IMG/VR virus record: IMGVR_UViG_3300011113_000621
Coordinates: 35,754-99,753 of that record
Length of the DNA stretch: 64,000 nucleotides
Origin: a virus
Reading direction: 5' to 3' (one strand)
In this document: positions 34,402-41,545 of the stretch, one piece after another
Layout: each line of letters opens with the position of its first letter
Position numbering within the stretch: position 1 is the stretch's first letter
Program-made: the position numbers and the translations under genes
The notes under the pieces: generated by a model
What the model was told of the DNA's origin: nothing
The model's input: the letters and a program-made list of their open reading frames with translations, nothing else
Database searches by the model: none

Positions 34402-34725
34402 TTACTTTATCACGTGAGAGAGATGATTAAGAGCTTCAGTCACGAGATTTGTTACCTCAAAACTGTCTCCTCCGATATGCCACTCATAAAGCTCATTTAA
34501 CCCAGGTCTTCCGAACTCGTATCGCTTCCAATCGTAGATGGTTGCGATTTCTCCGGAGTCAAATTGAATTATCCACTGCGTAGTGACTTTGTCACCCATT
34601 GAGAAAAACTGTGGATCTCCGAAAACCTCGGTAAGTTTTTCACGAGTCGTTTGTACATATCCCCGCAGTGATGTGCCATTGGCATTGATCTCTGAGTCTG
34701 CGAAAAAATTATCTCCGAACTTCAT
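34402..34725 (-). CDS. conserved phage hypothetical protein
   Basis: 107 residues from ATG at 34725 (GGAGGATGAA upstream). The series TSLRGYVQTTREKLTEVFGD, DKVTTQWIIQFDSGEIATIY, DWK and WHIGGDSF is a conserved small family in many unrelated phages, probably a compact alpha/beta fold. Role unknown. Confidence 0.65.
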   Translation of the reverse strand: MKFGDNFFADSEINANGTSLRGYVQTTREKLTEVFGDPQFFSMGDKVTTQWIIQFDSGEIATIYDWKRYEFGRPGLNELYEWHIGGDSFEVTNLVTEALNHLSHVIK

Positions 34726-34735
34726 TTCATCCTCC

Positions 34736-34975
34736 TTAAGCTGAGAAAGCGAGAACGTAACCTTTATCCTGCTTTTCCCAAATTCTTTTGTTAGCGGCAA
34801 AGAGTGCTGCTTGCTCGTTTGAGAAGAGCTCAGTCTTCATTTGGCGATTACGCTTTTCAGCCATTCCCCAAAATACAGTCATACGATTTCCAATGACTTC
34901 AATTTCATACATCTTCTTCTTACCAATGAGTCCGCGATTTCCATCGCTCTCTTTTATTAGGCACCAGCGTTTCAT
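34736..34975 (-). CDS. hypothetical protein
   Basis: 79 residues from ATG at 34975, which follows the promoter at 35001-35009 and GACGAAAGGA; longer frames upstream would cross that promoter. Basic, strand-helix arrangement. No family recognised. Confidence 0.6.
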   Translation of the reverse strand: MKRWCLIKESDGNRGLIGKKKMYEIEVIGNRMTVFWGMAEKRNRQMKTELFSNEQAALFAANKRIWEKQDKGYVLAFSA

Positions 34976-35000
34976 TTTTATCCTTTCGTCGTTTAGTACT

Positions 35001-35009
35001 ATTATATCA
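35001..35009 (-). promoter_or_regulatory. TGATATAAT cassette promoter
   Basis: TGATATAATAGTACTAAACG, then ACGAAAGGA and the 34975 ATG. Confidence 0.85.
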
Positions 35010-35015
35010 GGAAGA

Positions 35016-35312
35016 TTAACAGAAGCAAACTCCAGTTTTGGATGGAATTGTGTGGCAAATTGAGCAGAACAGTATTTCTGCTTTTGGTTGGTTTGATTTC
35101 TTTTGAACATTGGCTAGACCAAGTTCAATTAGTTTTGAAGATACAGAGTAGTAAGAGCGATTTAATTGGACCGCAATTTCTCTGATTGATTTATTAAGAC
35201 CTTTAAGAGTCTCAAGAGTGCGGATGTCAGAATGTAGCCATTCTTCATTCGCGCGGGTCGCTGTGACCAATGTGAAGCTTTGGGCTTCTCTCGTCCATTC
35301 CATTGCGTTCAT
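35016..35312 (-). CDS. Myb/SANT-like HTH protein with C-terminal zinc knuckle
   Basis: 98 residues. WLHSDIRTLETLKGLNKSIR and EIAVQLNRSYYSVSSKLIEL form an HTH like those of sanA/Myb-type phage DNA-binding proteins. The tail CSICHTIPSKTGVCFC holds four cysteines. Cassette ribosome site CGACGAAAGGACACC. Probably a sequence-specific regulator. Confidence 0.65.
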   Translation of the reverse strand: MNAMEWTREAQSFTLVTATRANEEWLHSDIRTLETLKGLNKSIREIAVQLNRSYYSVSSKLIELGLANVQKKSNQPKAEILFCSICHTIPSKTGVCFC

Positions 35313-35341
35313 TTAGGGTGTCCTTTCGTCGTTATGGAACT

Positions 35342-35350
35342 ATTATATCA
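35342..35350 (-). promoter_or_regulatory. TGATATAAT promoter
   Basis: TGATATAATAGTTCC, then AACGACGAAAGGAC, for 35016-35312. Confidence 0.85.
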
Positions 35351-35386
35351 GGTTTAGAGCGAACTCGTAAACTTTTATAAAGTAAA

Positions 35387-35402
35387 GGCGCCTTTCGGCG
35401 CC
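35387..35402 (-). terminator. intrinsic terminator, GAAA loop
   Basis: GGCGCC GAAA GGCGCC followed by TTTACTTT on the minus strand, after the 35416 stop. Confidence 0.9.
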
Positions 35403-35415
35403 CTATCTCTAACTT

Positions 35416-35601
35416 TTAAACGTCAAGAGACTCTGGTTCCAATTCCAAGTCCCAAGAAGCATCGGGCCAACTTAAGTCGTGTTTCGTAGAGTCTACTTTT
35501 CCTAGTTCACTTAAGTGAGCATTTAATTTTGCTTCCGCTTGGTCGTAGCTTTCTGCTTCAACCTCGCCAGCCAGCTTTATTACAAATGAATAGGTTTTCA
35601 T
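35416..35601 (-). CDS. acidic hypothetical protein
   Basis: 61 residues from ATG at 35601: KTYSFVIKLAGEVEAESYDQ, then an acidic C-terminus, as in small ferredoxin-like phage proteins. Ribosome cassette GACGAAAGGACG, promoter TGTTATAAT at 35627-35635. Confidence 0.6.
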   Translation of the reverse strand: MKTYSFVIKLAGEVEAESYDQAEAKLNAHLSELGKVDSTKHDLSWPDASWDLELEPESLDV

Positions 35602-35626
35602 TTTCGTCCTTTCGTCGTTTGGTACT

Positions 35627-35635
35627 ATTATAACA
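35627..35635 (-). promoter_or_regulatory. TGTTATAAT cassette promoter
   Basis: TGTTATAATAGTACC then AAACGACGAAAGGAC. Confidence 0.8.
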
Positions 35636-35652
35636 TATACCCGTCTAAAAGT

Positions 35653-35682
35653 AAACAAGCCAGCCCGAAGGCTGGCCTGTTT
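35653..35682 (-). terminator. intrinsic terminator, UUCG loop
   Basis: AAACAGGCCAGCC TTCG GGCTGGC followed by TTGTTTACTTTT on the minus strand. Confidence 0.9.
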
Positions 35683-35916
35683 ACGGACTAGCAGATTTTC
35701 AACTCGGAATTACGGTACCGCGCCTGATTCCAGTTTGCGCACCCGTGTCGATGTTGCTACGGAGTTTTTACCGAGGCTAGCTTTGCTATTACCGAGGCTG
35801 AGATACTTATATCTGCTTCGTTTCCTAGACCGCATAAACGTCAGCTTTTCGGGAGTAGTGTCCCCACGGGATACCCTTACGCTCCAAGGTCTAGTAAGTC
35901 CTCTATATTTAGTTGT
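35683..35916 (-). ncRNA. candidate non-coding transcript
   Basis: ~240 bases between a TGATATAAT promoter (35923-35931) and the terminator at 35653-35682, with no gene that has a start, ribosome site and length together. Shows CTAGACC/GGTCTAG pairing (35888-35894 with 35825-35831), G-rich and C-rich blocks in between, and a tandem 11-mer AGCCTCGGTAA (35769-35779 and 35789-35799). A 20-codon TTG frame behind GAGGAC and a 42-codon ATG frame without a ribosome site are weak coding alternatives. Confidence 0.5.
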
Positions 35917-35922
35917 GGTGCT

Positions 35923-35931
35923 ATTATATCA
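35923..35931 (-). promoter_or_regulatory. TGATATAAT promoter fused to stop codon
   Basis: The TGA is the stop of 35929-36126. No gene follows; drives the candidate RNA at 35683-35916. Confidence 0.7.
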
Positions 35932-36126
35932 GGAAGATGGTGTGTCTTCCCAGTCCGTCAGGTAGCGAGCTTCAAAATCAGAGGCTGGCCTTTTGAGTCC
36001 AAGCTCCGCCATCTTTAGGTAGCGGTCAACGTCTGCTCGCTTGCGGGCTCTGAACTTTGAGATTCTTTCGCCCGTCTTGACATCTATAATTTCCCACACG
36101 CCTGCTGCAACATTGCGATTACGCAT
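35929..36126 (-). CDS. small basic hypothetical protein
   Basis: 65 residues from ATG at 36126, which overlaps the upstream TAA by eight bases. AAGVWEIIDVKTGERISKFR then ADVDRYLKMAELG: a strand pair and a helix. Unknown. Confidence 0.55.
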   Translation of the reverse strand: MRNRNVAAGVWEIIDVKTGERISKFRARKRADVDRYLKMAELGLKRPASDFEARYLTDWEDTPSS

Positions 36127-36469
36127 ACACTTGCCGTCTGACTCTTTCGGCAAACTCCTGGAGCTGCACAACCCAAGCGTGTGAAAGCTCTATGGTCTCG
36201 CCTTCTTCGTCCGTGCCGCCTGTAAATACACAGTCACCCACGATTACGTCGGTTTGTCCAAAGGAGCGTTCCCACATGTGCGTGCTGATGAGATTCACCG
36301 GTAAGCCAATGAGCTTGCCTTCATCATTGCACCAAAGTGTAAGATCTGGCTTCAAGCTTACCGCTTGAATTAGTCCACCTACCGTGCCTGAAAGCTGATT
36401 GTACTCGTCGGTGGAAAGATCAAGTACCTCGGTTGTTAAGTCTGTGTTTACTCGTAGTGCTGTTTTCAT
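36119..36469 (-). CDS. DUF3846-like protein
   Basis: 116 residues. YNQLSGTVGGLIQAVSL, LTLWCNDEGKLIGLPVNL and DVIVGDCVFTGGTDEEGE match DUF3846, a small family in actinobacterial plasmids and phages of unknown role. Overlaps its neighbours by 4 and 8 bases. Confidence 0.75.
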   Translation of the reverse strand: MKTALRVNTDLTTEVLDLSTDEYNQLSGTVGGLIQAVSLKPDLTLWCNDEGKLIGLPVNLISTHMWERSFGQTDVIVGDCVFTGGTDEEGETIELSHAWVVQLQEFAERVRRQVYA

Positions 36470-36648
36470 TTAGCTAACTCCACTTCTGGAAACCACTTCA
36501 ATAAAGTTTGAAGTAGGTGGTCGTAGTCGCCTGCAGTCATTTCCGCAGTAAACGTGGCAACCTCATCGCGGCGCCCTTGCTTTTCTAACTCACGGCGTCC
36601 TGCGCCAATTATAGCGAAGGCATTGCCATCTGTAATACTAATTGCCAT
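36466..36648 (-). CDS. small phage hypothetical protein
   Basis: 60 residues from ATG at 36648 (ACGAAAGGACACCC upstream). DGNAFAIIGAGRRELEKQGR then AGDYDHLLQTLLKWF, a recurring small phage protein type. Overlaps the DUF3846 gene by four bases. Confidence 0.65.
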   Translation of the reverse strand: MAISITDGNAFAIIGAGRRELEKQGRRDEVATFTAEMTAGDYDHLLQTLLKWFPEVELAK

Positions 36649-36668
36649 TGGGTGTCCTTTCGTAGATT

Positions 36669-36803
36669 CTAACCCTTGTGCCAACAGGTGCAGCCGCAAG
36701 GAAATGACGAGCCATTATTTCTTGGGCAGTAGTCGTGTTCATCCTCTGTGCAAGAACCGCACTTAGGATGCACCACTGTCTTGCCTTCAAGTTTAATTTC
36801 CAT
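36669..36803 (-). CDS. 44-residue cysteine-rich protein
   Basis: CGSCTEDEHDYCPRNNG then CGCTCWHKG: seven cysteines or histidines in a zinc-like arrangement. The ATG lies seven bases after the -10 at 36811-36819 with no room for a ribosome site, so the mRNA should be leaderless. Confidence 0.65.
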   Translation of the reverse strand: MEIKLEGKTVVHPKCGSCTEDEHDYCPRNNGSSFPCGCTCWHKG

Positions 36804-36810
36804 AGGTACT

Positions 36811-36819
36811 ATTATATCA
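36811..36819 (-). promoter_or_regulatory. TGATATAAT leaderless promoter fused to stop codon
   Basis: TGATATAATAGTACCT then ATG; the TGA ends 36817-37068. Confidence 0.8.
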
Positions 36820-37068
36820 GGAAGAGTGTGGATATTGCAGACCTCGTGAAGCAAGTCTTTCACCAGCTTCATTTAGTGACGTGATAATTTCAAACACGTC
36901 CATTCCGGTGTCCCAGCTATCAAACATTGAAACTGCTAGGTCCCAGTGTTCATTGGTGTATTCCTCACCTGTGTTGCTTTCAACGTCTTCTTTTGTGAAC
37001 CATTGAACCATAATCTCTGAGTTTGGGTCCTCCTGTTGGAGAGCCGCAAGTACTGTTGATACTTTCAT
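36817..37068 (-). CDS. acidic hypothetical protein
   Basis: 83 residues, helix VLAALQQEDPNSEIMVQWF and an acidic middle; ends in TCC TGA. Cassette GACGAAAGGACATCC, promoter at 37097-37105. The opening resembles many short phage proteins that place Gln/Glu before a W-F strand. Confidence 0.65.
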   Translation of the reverse strand: MKVSTVLAALQQEDPNSEIMVQWFTKEDVESNTGEEYTNEHWDLAVSMFDSWDTGMDVFEIITSLNEAGERLASRGLQYPHSS

Positions 37069-37096
37069 TGGATGTCCTTTCGTCGTTGTTGGTACT

Positions 37097-37105
37097 ATTA
37101 TATCA
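37097..37105 (-). promoter_or_regulatory. TGATATAAT cassette promoter
   Basis: TGATATAATAGTACC AACAACGACGAAAGGAC. Confidence 0.85.
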
Positions 37106-37114
37106 GGAAGAACG

Positions 37115-37255
37115 TTATTCCTGAACTACTGGCTCTAGCTTATGTGCGTCTACACAACTAAAGCACACAGGATAGTTGAATCGGTAATCAAAGGTATCAT
37201 CACTAAAGTTGCCTAAACACTTCTCGCAGTAAGTTAAGTCGCGCATTTGGTTCAT
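37115..37255 (-). CDS. 46-residue zinc-ribbon protein
   Basis: CEKCLGNFSDDTFDY then CFSCVDAHK: two CxxC pairs. ATG overlaps the upstream TGA by four bases (ATGA). Confidence 0.65.
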   Translation of the reverse strand: MNQMRDLTYCEKCLGNFSDDTFDYRFNYPVCFSCVDAHKLEPVVQE

Positions 37256-37470
37256 CCTACTTGGAGTAGCTCATTACAAAGTCCGCACCAATACGAATCT
37301 CCGAGCACACTTGACTCGTCATACTCGTGAAGTATTTCTTCAGTAGGGTGTTTGCAGTCATTTACAATAGGGTTTCCAAAGTACGTGCCCATAACTTGTT
37401 CGTGGGTTGGTTCCTTGCCTTCAGGCATTGAGTACGCCAACATTTCCATTCTTTCAACATAACCGCGCAT
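37252..37470 (-). CDS. small cysteine-containing hypothetical protein
   Basis: 72 residues, NDCKHPTEE then YWCGLCNELLQ: a Cys/His and CxxC set that could bind zinc. Ribosome cassette GACGGAAAGGAAA, promoter at 37497-37505. Confidence 0.65.
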   Translation of the reverse strand: MRGYVERMEMLAYSMPEGKEPTHEQVMGTYFGNPIVNDCKHPTEEILHEYDESSVLGDSYWCGLCNELLQVG

Positions 37471-37496
37471 TAGATTTCCTTTCCGTCGTTGGTACT

Positions 37497-37505
37497 ATTA
37501 TATCA
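37497..37505 (-). promoter_or_regulatory. TGATATAAT promoter fused to stop codon
   Basis: TGATATAATAGTACCAACGACGG; the TGA ends 37503-37703. Confidence 0.85.
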
Positions 37506-37703
37506 GGAATCGAGTACGCTCGCAAGATCTTCGTAAAGATTTTCTATTACCGTGCCGTGTTCCATTATGGTCTGCTCGAACTTGTCGTCCAGGTCTGAGG
37601 CACCCGCTGGAATCTTGTCGGTGCGCATTACGTAAATGACATCTCCTGGAGACATAAGCCACCAGTCACCATTCTCGTTGGCTACATATAAATTACTCAT
37701 CAT
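37503..37703 (-). CDS. acidic hypothetical protein
   Basis: 66 residues (or 65 from the second ATG), SNLYVANENGDWWLMSPGD then an acidic helix; ends in TCC TGA. AGGACAAG precedes ATGATG. Overlaps 37693-37866. Confidence 0.65.
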   Translation of the reverse strand: MMSNLYVANENGDWWLMSPGDVIYVMRTDKIPAGASDLDDKFEQTIMEHGTVIENLYEDLASVLDS

Positions 37704-37866
37704 CTTGTCCTAGAGGATAAAGATAGTTGCCAAGGTCAATGCCGCAACCAGTTTTGATGACAACCTCGCCGGAGTCATCTACAATTACCGTCGAGCCGTT
37801 TAGTCTTTCATTTACCCATTCCCTTAGGTGTTCTAAGGTTTGCAGGTCTGCAACTTTAAGTTCCAT
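37693..37866 (-). CDS. 57-residue hypothetical protein
   Basis: MELKVADLQTLEHLREWVNE then GSTVIVDDSGEVVIKTG and a short acidic end. Ribosome cassette AAACGACGAAAGGAC; long structured leader upstream (37889-37963). Confidence 0.65.
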   Translation of the reverse strand: MELKVADLQTLEHLREWVNERLNGSTVIVDDSGEVVIKTGCGIDLGNYLYPLGQDDE

Positions 37867-37888
37867 GTTTGTCCTTTCGTCGTTTAGG

Positions 37889-37963
37889 CAACCAGTGGAA
37901 GAAAGTCTGGCGGTTGCTAGATGCTGTGCTACCTAGCTTCCGCGGTTTCATGTCCACCGGTTG
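37889..37963 (-). ncRNA. structured 5' leader RNA
   Basis: 75 bases closed by CAACCGGTGG (37954-37963) with CCACTGGTTG (37889-37898), ten pairs with one G-U. It lies between the TGATATAAT promoter (37973-37981) and the standard AACGACGAAAGGAC of 37693-37866, the same place as the 33549-33612 element. Confidence 0.5.
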
Positions 37964-37972
37964 TTAGTATCT

Positions 37973-37981
37973 ATTATATCA
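37973..37981 (-). promoter_or_regulatory. TGATATAAT promoter fused to stop codon
   Basis: TGATATAATAGATAC; the TGA ends the subtilase gene. Confidence 0.8.
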
Positions 37982-38884
37982 GGAATTGGAGACCGAATAC
38001 AGCTTATCCACAACCTCTTTGAGTGAGATATACGCTTTGCCAAGGTTTTGGGTCAGGCTAGCCAAGGTCCCGCCTTGTGAGAGGGACTGAGCGGTCTTGG
38101 TCGCCACGGCAACCGCCGCGTTGCTAGTGCCAAGTGTTAAGAGCTTGCGACCCGTCAAGTCCTGGGTCGTCCAGCGCCCGTGAGCATAAAGGTCAAGGTC
38201 TTGCCCGCCGTTGCTTGAAGGCATCACCGGAGTGACCCAACCGGTCACGCCGCGCATGCTATAACGAACGTCCGTCGCACCAACGGAAATAACTTCAGGG
38301 GTACAGGCTGGGTAATCAACCTTAAGTTTGTTTCCACCATTACCAGCGGAAGCTACAACTCCGATGCCTGCGCCCGTCAACTTCCGAACTGTTGCCTGGA
38401 AGCTAGCTTCGATGGGGCATCCCACTTCCGTGTAGGAACGACCTACGGATAGTGAAACGGCTCCGACGTTTAGTCGGGCTGCATTCGAATCTACCCAGTC
38501 CATTGCCTGTTGAACCGAACGCATGGTGTAGCTATTGGCAAAGCCTTTGGCGGACATGCCGACAATACGAATAAACACAACACGAACGTTTGGGTCAACC
38601 TGCACAGCTACGGAATACATCTGTGACCCGTGATGCATTGCCTTGTCCTTTACGTCCTGGTATCGCACATGAGCTGCGCCTGGCCCGTTCATAAACTTTT
38701 GTCCATTAGGGCACGTGCCGTATTCGATGATGCACACTTCCTCAACGAGAGTTGACTTGACCCAGTCAAGCTCGGTGTTAACTCCGGAGTCGATAATCAC
38801 CAACGTCTTTTGTGTGTTGGCACTTGCTGGTACCGCAAGCAGAGAGGCTGCAAGGGCAAGTATAAGTAGTAGTTTAGTTTTCAT
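37979..38884 (-). CDS. secreted subtilisin-like serine protease (S8)
   Basis: 301 residues. Signal peptide 1-22 (KTKLLLILALAASLLAVPA, cleavage after ASA). Catalytic set: Asp32 in VIIDSGVN, His85 in HHGSQMYS, oxyanion Asn182 in SAGNGG, Ser254 in GTSNAAVAVA. No prodomain is visible between the signal peptide and the first motif, and two or three Cys could form disulfides. Export suggests cleavage of cell-surface proteins. ATG overlaps the small basic gene by 11 bases. Secreted proteases are rare in phages. Confidence 0.9.
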   Translation of the reverse strand: MKTKLLLILALAASLLAVPASANTQKTLVIIDSGVNTELDWVKSTLVEEVCIIEYGTCPNGQKFMNGPGAAHVRYQDVKDKAMHHGSQMYSVAVQVDPNVRVVFIRIVGMSAKGFANSYTMRSVQQAMDWVDSNAARLNVGAVSLSVGRSYTEVGCPIEASFQATVRKLTGAGIGVVASAGNGGNKLKVDYPACTPEVISVGATDVRYSMRGVTGWVTPVMPSSNGGQDLDLYAHGRWTTQDLTGRKLLTLGTSNAAVAVATKTAQSLSQGGTLASLTQNLGKAYISLKEVVDKLYSVSNS

Positions 38885-39011
38885 TGTCGTTACGTCCTTT
38901 GTGTTTGTTCTTGCGGGTATACTTTCTTTTGTTCCTTACGGGTAGGGAAGCGGAGGAACGACGAAGTTCGAGTAGCCTTCTAAGCTGCTCTGCAGTTTTG
39001 CTTAGCTTCAT
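38874..39011 (-). CDS. 45-residue strongly basic peptide
   Basis: MKLSKTAEQLRRLLELRRSS, then RNKRKYTRKNKHKGR. AAAGGAGG sits five bases before the ATG; the stop overlaps the subtilase start. A cationic helix of this type could bind nucleic acid or a partner. Confidence 0.65.
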   Translation of the reverse strand: MKLSKTAEQLRRLLELRRSSASLPVRNKRKYTRKNKHKGRNDNEN

Positions 39012-39051
39012 CGTTCCTCCTTTGTTGCTCTTTGACGGAAGGGCAACATCT

Positions 39052-40848
39052 TTAAGCAGCGTTCTTGCTGCCAATCTTTGTAAGTGCGTTTGCCGCAGCA
39101 GTACCAATTCTGATTGCCGCGTCTGCAGGATCCATGACGTCGGAGAGTAGAACTGTGTTCGTGCCTCGTGTAAGTTCCATTGCATCATGTAGATACGGAC
39201 TCCTACAGAATGGTAACCACAGAACTGCAACGCCTTTGTCATCGCATTCCTTAAGCCAATATTTAGCGCGTTCAGTCTCAACGGAAGTGTAGCGTGCGTC
39301 ACTTACTACTACGAGCAAGCGTGCACCATTTCCATAGAGCAAGTTTAAAGAACCATCAAGTGCCTTAAACGCCTTATCGAACTTCTCAGTTGAATCAGGC
39401 GCAGTGTACACATTGATCTGATCAAGATGTTGCCCTGGCTTTAGAGTAGGAAACACGTCCTGCCCAAAGTAAACCATTGCCGCACGAGCTTGAACTCGAC
39501 GTGCTGCCTCTGACATTGCCCAGGCAGTGACTGCCATAGGGTTCATGGCACTGCCCATTGAACCTGAGATATCAACCATGACACCAATACTTAGTGTTGG
39601 GTCATCAGTGTGCTTGCGCACAGTGCGACGCCATGGATTGGCTACCTGCATTGAACCTTGAGCTTTATACGCAGCATTTTGTACAATGGCACGAGTGCGT
39701 AAACGTCCAGGTGGAAGTATGGACTGAATCTCGTGTTCATCACGCTCACGATACTTTGCTTTCTCAAGCATCTGTGCAATCTTGACTGCGGCAGCTCTTT
39801 CGTTCGCCTCAGGTTTACGAATCTTCTCAAGACGAGAGTTGCTGCCATTAGTGTTGCCTGCCTCAGAAGTATTCTTGAATATCTCTTCTGCGATCTTTTT
39901 GTGCTCACGATCTTGGCGGGCAGCCTTTGAGCGAACTTCTACCTCTTGCTTCCACTCCTCAGATTGCTGTTGGTCCTGAGCATCATCTGCCACAGCGATG
40001 GCAATCATGTCAATCGCATCTTCGATTTCCTTGATGATGTCGCTAATCACGGCTTGGATGATCTGCATATCTGTTGGCTTATCAAGTTCTTCGCCACGCT
40101 CGTTTGCAAGGTCACGTAGAATCTTATCCCACTCACGAGCAAGATTGTATAGAGGCAGAGGGTTAAGCGCATTTTCAATACCTTGGAAACGACGCCATAC
40201 ACTTTGCAACTTTTCAAATGTATCCGCACCTAGAAAGTCAATGACAACTGTGTTGATGCCAACGACATCATCTGCGTCAAGTGAACCTGCGTCAACGCGG
40301 GCACTCAATAGGGCAGCAATTGTTGCGATTGATCTGATGTTATCTGCCTTCTCGATATTCTCATTTATGTCGTGAAGTACAAGGTCAAGTGCACAGGAGC
40401 GAAGAAAGATCCTGTTCATTGGAAAGTTAGTGACGCCAAGGCGCTCAATGCGAGTTTCCTCAAGAGACATGAAGGCATTAAACTCACTAGGAGTCAATTC
40501 CTTACTTGCCATTGACAAGTCCATCTTTGAGTAGCGAGCGTGTAGTGCCTCATGAAAGATGGCACCTGCTGCCTTTGGCCAGTTAAATAGTGAATCGCGA
40601 TCTAAAAGATCACCAATGCTTGAAGGGGAAACTCCCTTACCGAATGATAAGTCTACATTGACCTCAACCTCAGATAGGGCTGGGTTAAAGCATGCAGGGG
40701 TTGGACCTCCTGCGCCTGGTCCTACGTAGGCAACGATGTCTGAGCGTCCTGCCCAGGTGTTTACCAAGGAGCCAATCTGAGCTCCGACCGGCAGCCATTC
40801 GGCTGGGGTCTGTTCCGCGCGGGTCGCGGATACCTTTATATGTCCCAT
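39052..40848 (-). CDS. VWA-domain protein with HExxH (CobT/ViaA-like)
   Basis: 598 residues. N-terminal metallopeptidase-like region with FHEALHARYS (HExxH) near residue 105; a long helical, charged middle; C-terminal VWA domain with the MIDAS motif MVDISGSMGS near 430 and a later YGNGARLLVVVSDARYT strand. Such proteins work with MoxR-family ATPases as metal-dependent chaperones. The cognate ATPase is at 41546-42541. GGAAGGAC precedes the ATG; promoter at 40875-40883. Confidence 0.8.
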   Translation of the reverse strand: MGHIKVSATRAEQTPAEWLPVGAQIGSLVNTWAGRSDIVAYVGPGAGGPTPACFNPALSEVEVNVDLSFGKGVSPSSIGDLLDRDSLFNWPKAAGAIFHEALHARYSKMDLSMASKELTPSEFNAFMSLEETRIERLGVTNFPMNRIFLRSCALDLVLHDINENIEKADNIRSIATIAALLSARVDAGSLDADDVVGINTVVIDFLGADTFEKLQSVWRRFQGIENALNPLPLYNLAREWDKILRDLANERGEELDKPTDMQIIQAVISDIIKEIEDAIDMIAIAVADDAQDQQQSEEWKQEVEVRSKAARQDREHKKIAEEIFKNTSEAGNTNGSNSRLEKIRKPEANERAAAVKIAQMLEKAKYRERDEHEIQSILPPGRLRTRAIVQNAAYKAQGSMQVANPWRRTVRKHTDDPTLSIGVMVDISGSMGSAMNPMAVTAWAMSEAARRVQARAAMVYFGQDVFPTLKPGQHLDQINVYTAPDSTEKFDKAFKALDGSLNLLYGNGARLLVVVSDARYTSVETERAKYWLKECDDKGVAVLWLPFCRSPYLHDAMELTRGTNTVLLSDVMDPADAAIRIGTAAANALTKIGSKNAA

Positions 40849-40874
40849 AGTTTGTCCTTCCGTCAGTAGGTACT

Positions 40875-40883
40875 ATTATATCA
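40875..40883 (-). promoter_or_regulatory. TGATATAAT promoter fused to stop codon
   Basis: TGATATAATAGTACCTACTGACGGAAGGAC; the TGA ends the GIY-YIG gene. Confidence 0.85.
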
Positions 40884-41423
40884 GGTTTTCTGGGACTTTA
40901 GAACCCTTCTTTTTGCCGCGAGAGACATTTTCTTTCTAGTCTCTTCTGAGAAAGTTCTTCCCTTTTGCGACTCAGATATTCTTTTCTTAGTCTCTAAAGA
41001 GTGCTTTCTTCCAACCCACACCTGCCGTAGGTTTTCTAAGTGCTCTGCAGTAAACTGTTTACCAGTGTGAGAAGCACTTAGCTTACTTCTATACTTTGCA
41101 GATCTAACTACGCCTACTGAGCCTTCGCCTCCATCTGTCATATTTGTTAGATCATACCCCTCTAACTTAAATTTTTTAATGTAGTAAACTTCTCTTGTGC
41201 CAGACTCTTCCCAAGACAGATTATTTTCTAAAACTGTAATAACTATGTTTGACCCGATGGAACGTACTTGCCGTATCCAGTTATACACATGGTAAGGCTT
41301 ATCTTTTTTAGCATTCCAAAGATGATCCTTTAAGCGTTTAATCGACTCTTCATGCTTCGATCTTCCTACATACCTGATAACCTCAGGTGAATCACTAGAA
41401 GATAGAGTATAGACGATAGCCAC
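40881..41423 (-). CDS. GIY-YIG homing endonuclease with NUMOD3 repeats
   Basis: 180 residues. N-terminal GIY-YIG domain (VYTLSSSDSPEVIRYVGRSK, later EYYIKK-like and YDLTNMTDGGEG); C-terminal three short DNA-binding NUMOD3 units (SASHTGKQFTAEHLENL, GRKHSLETKKRISESQKG, RTFSEETRKKMS). It is a freestanding selfish endonuclease. GTG start six bases after TATAAT (41430-41435): leaderless, with its own terminator-bounded unit between the ATPase and VWA genes. Confidence 0.88.
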   Translation of the reverse strand: MAIVYTLSSSDSPEVIRYVGRSKHEESIKRLKDHLWNAKKDKPYHVYNWIRQVRSIGSNIVITVLENNLSWEESGTREVYYIKKFKLEGYDLTNMTDGGEGSVGVVRSAKYRSKLSASHTGKQFTAEHLENLRQVWVGRKHSLETKKRISESQKGRTFSEETRKKMSLAAKRRVLKSQKT

Positions 41424-41453
41424 AAATAAATTATATTACAGAATAATTATGGT

Positions 41454-41487
41454 GAGAAGAGCAGGACACCCATGACCTGCTCTTCTC
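41454..41487 (-). terminator. hairpin terminator after ATPase gene
   Basis: GAGAAGAGCAGG/CCTGCTCTTCTC 12-bp stem; followed by ACCATAATTATTC on the minus strand. Between it and the ATPase stop are two more small stems (CCGAGC/GCTCGG, CCCAG/CTGGG). Confidence 0.75.
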
Positions 41488-41545
41488 CACGCGCCCAGGG
41501 GATTAGTCTGGGTCTATCCGAGCAACGACGAGCTCGGAAGGTTTA

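Noticed and set aside
36172-36699. Longer start choices for several cassette genes
   Set aside because: Extensions cross the upstream gene or promoter, while the shorter starts have AAAGGA or coupled overlaps.
40881-41423. Possible group I intron carrying the GIY-YIG gene
   Set aside because: Both flanking genes are complete, and the interval has a terminator and promoter rather than a split reading frame.
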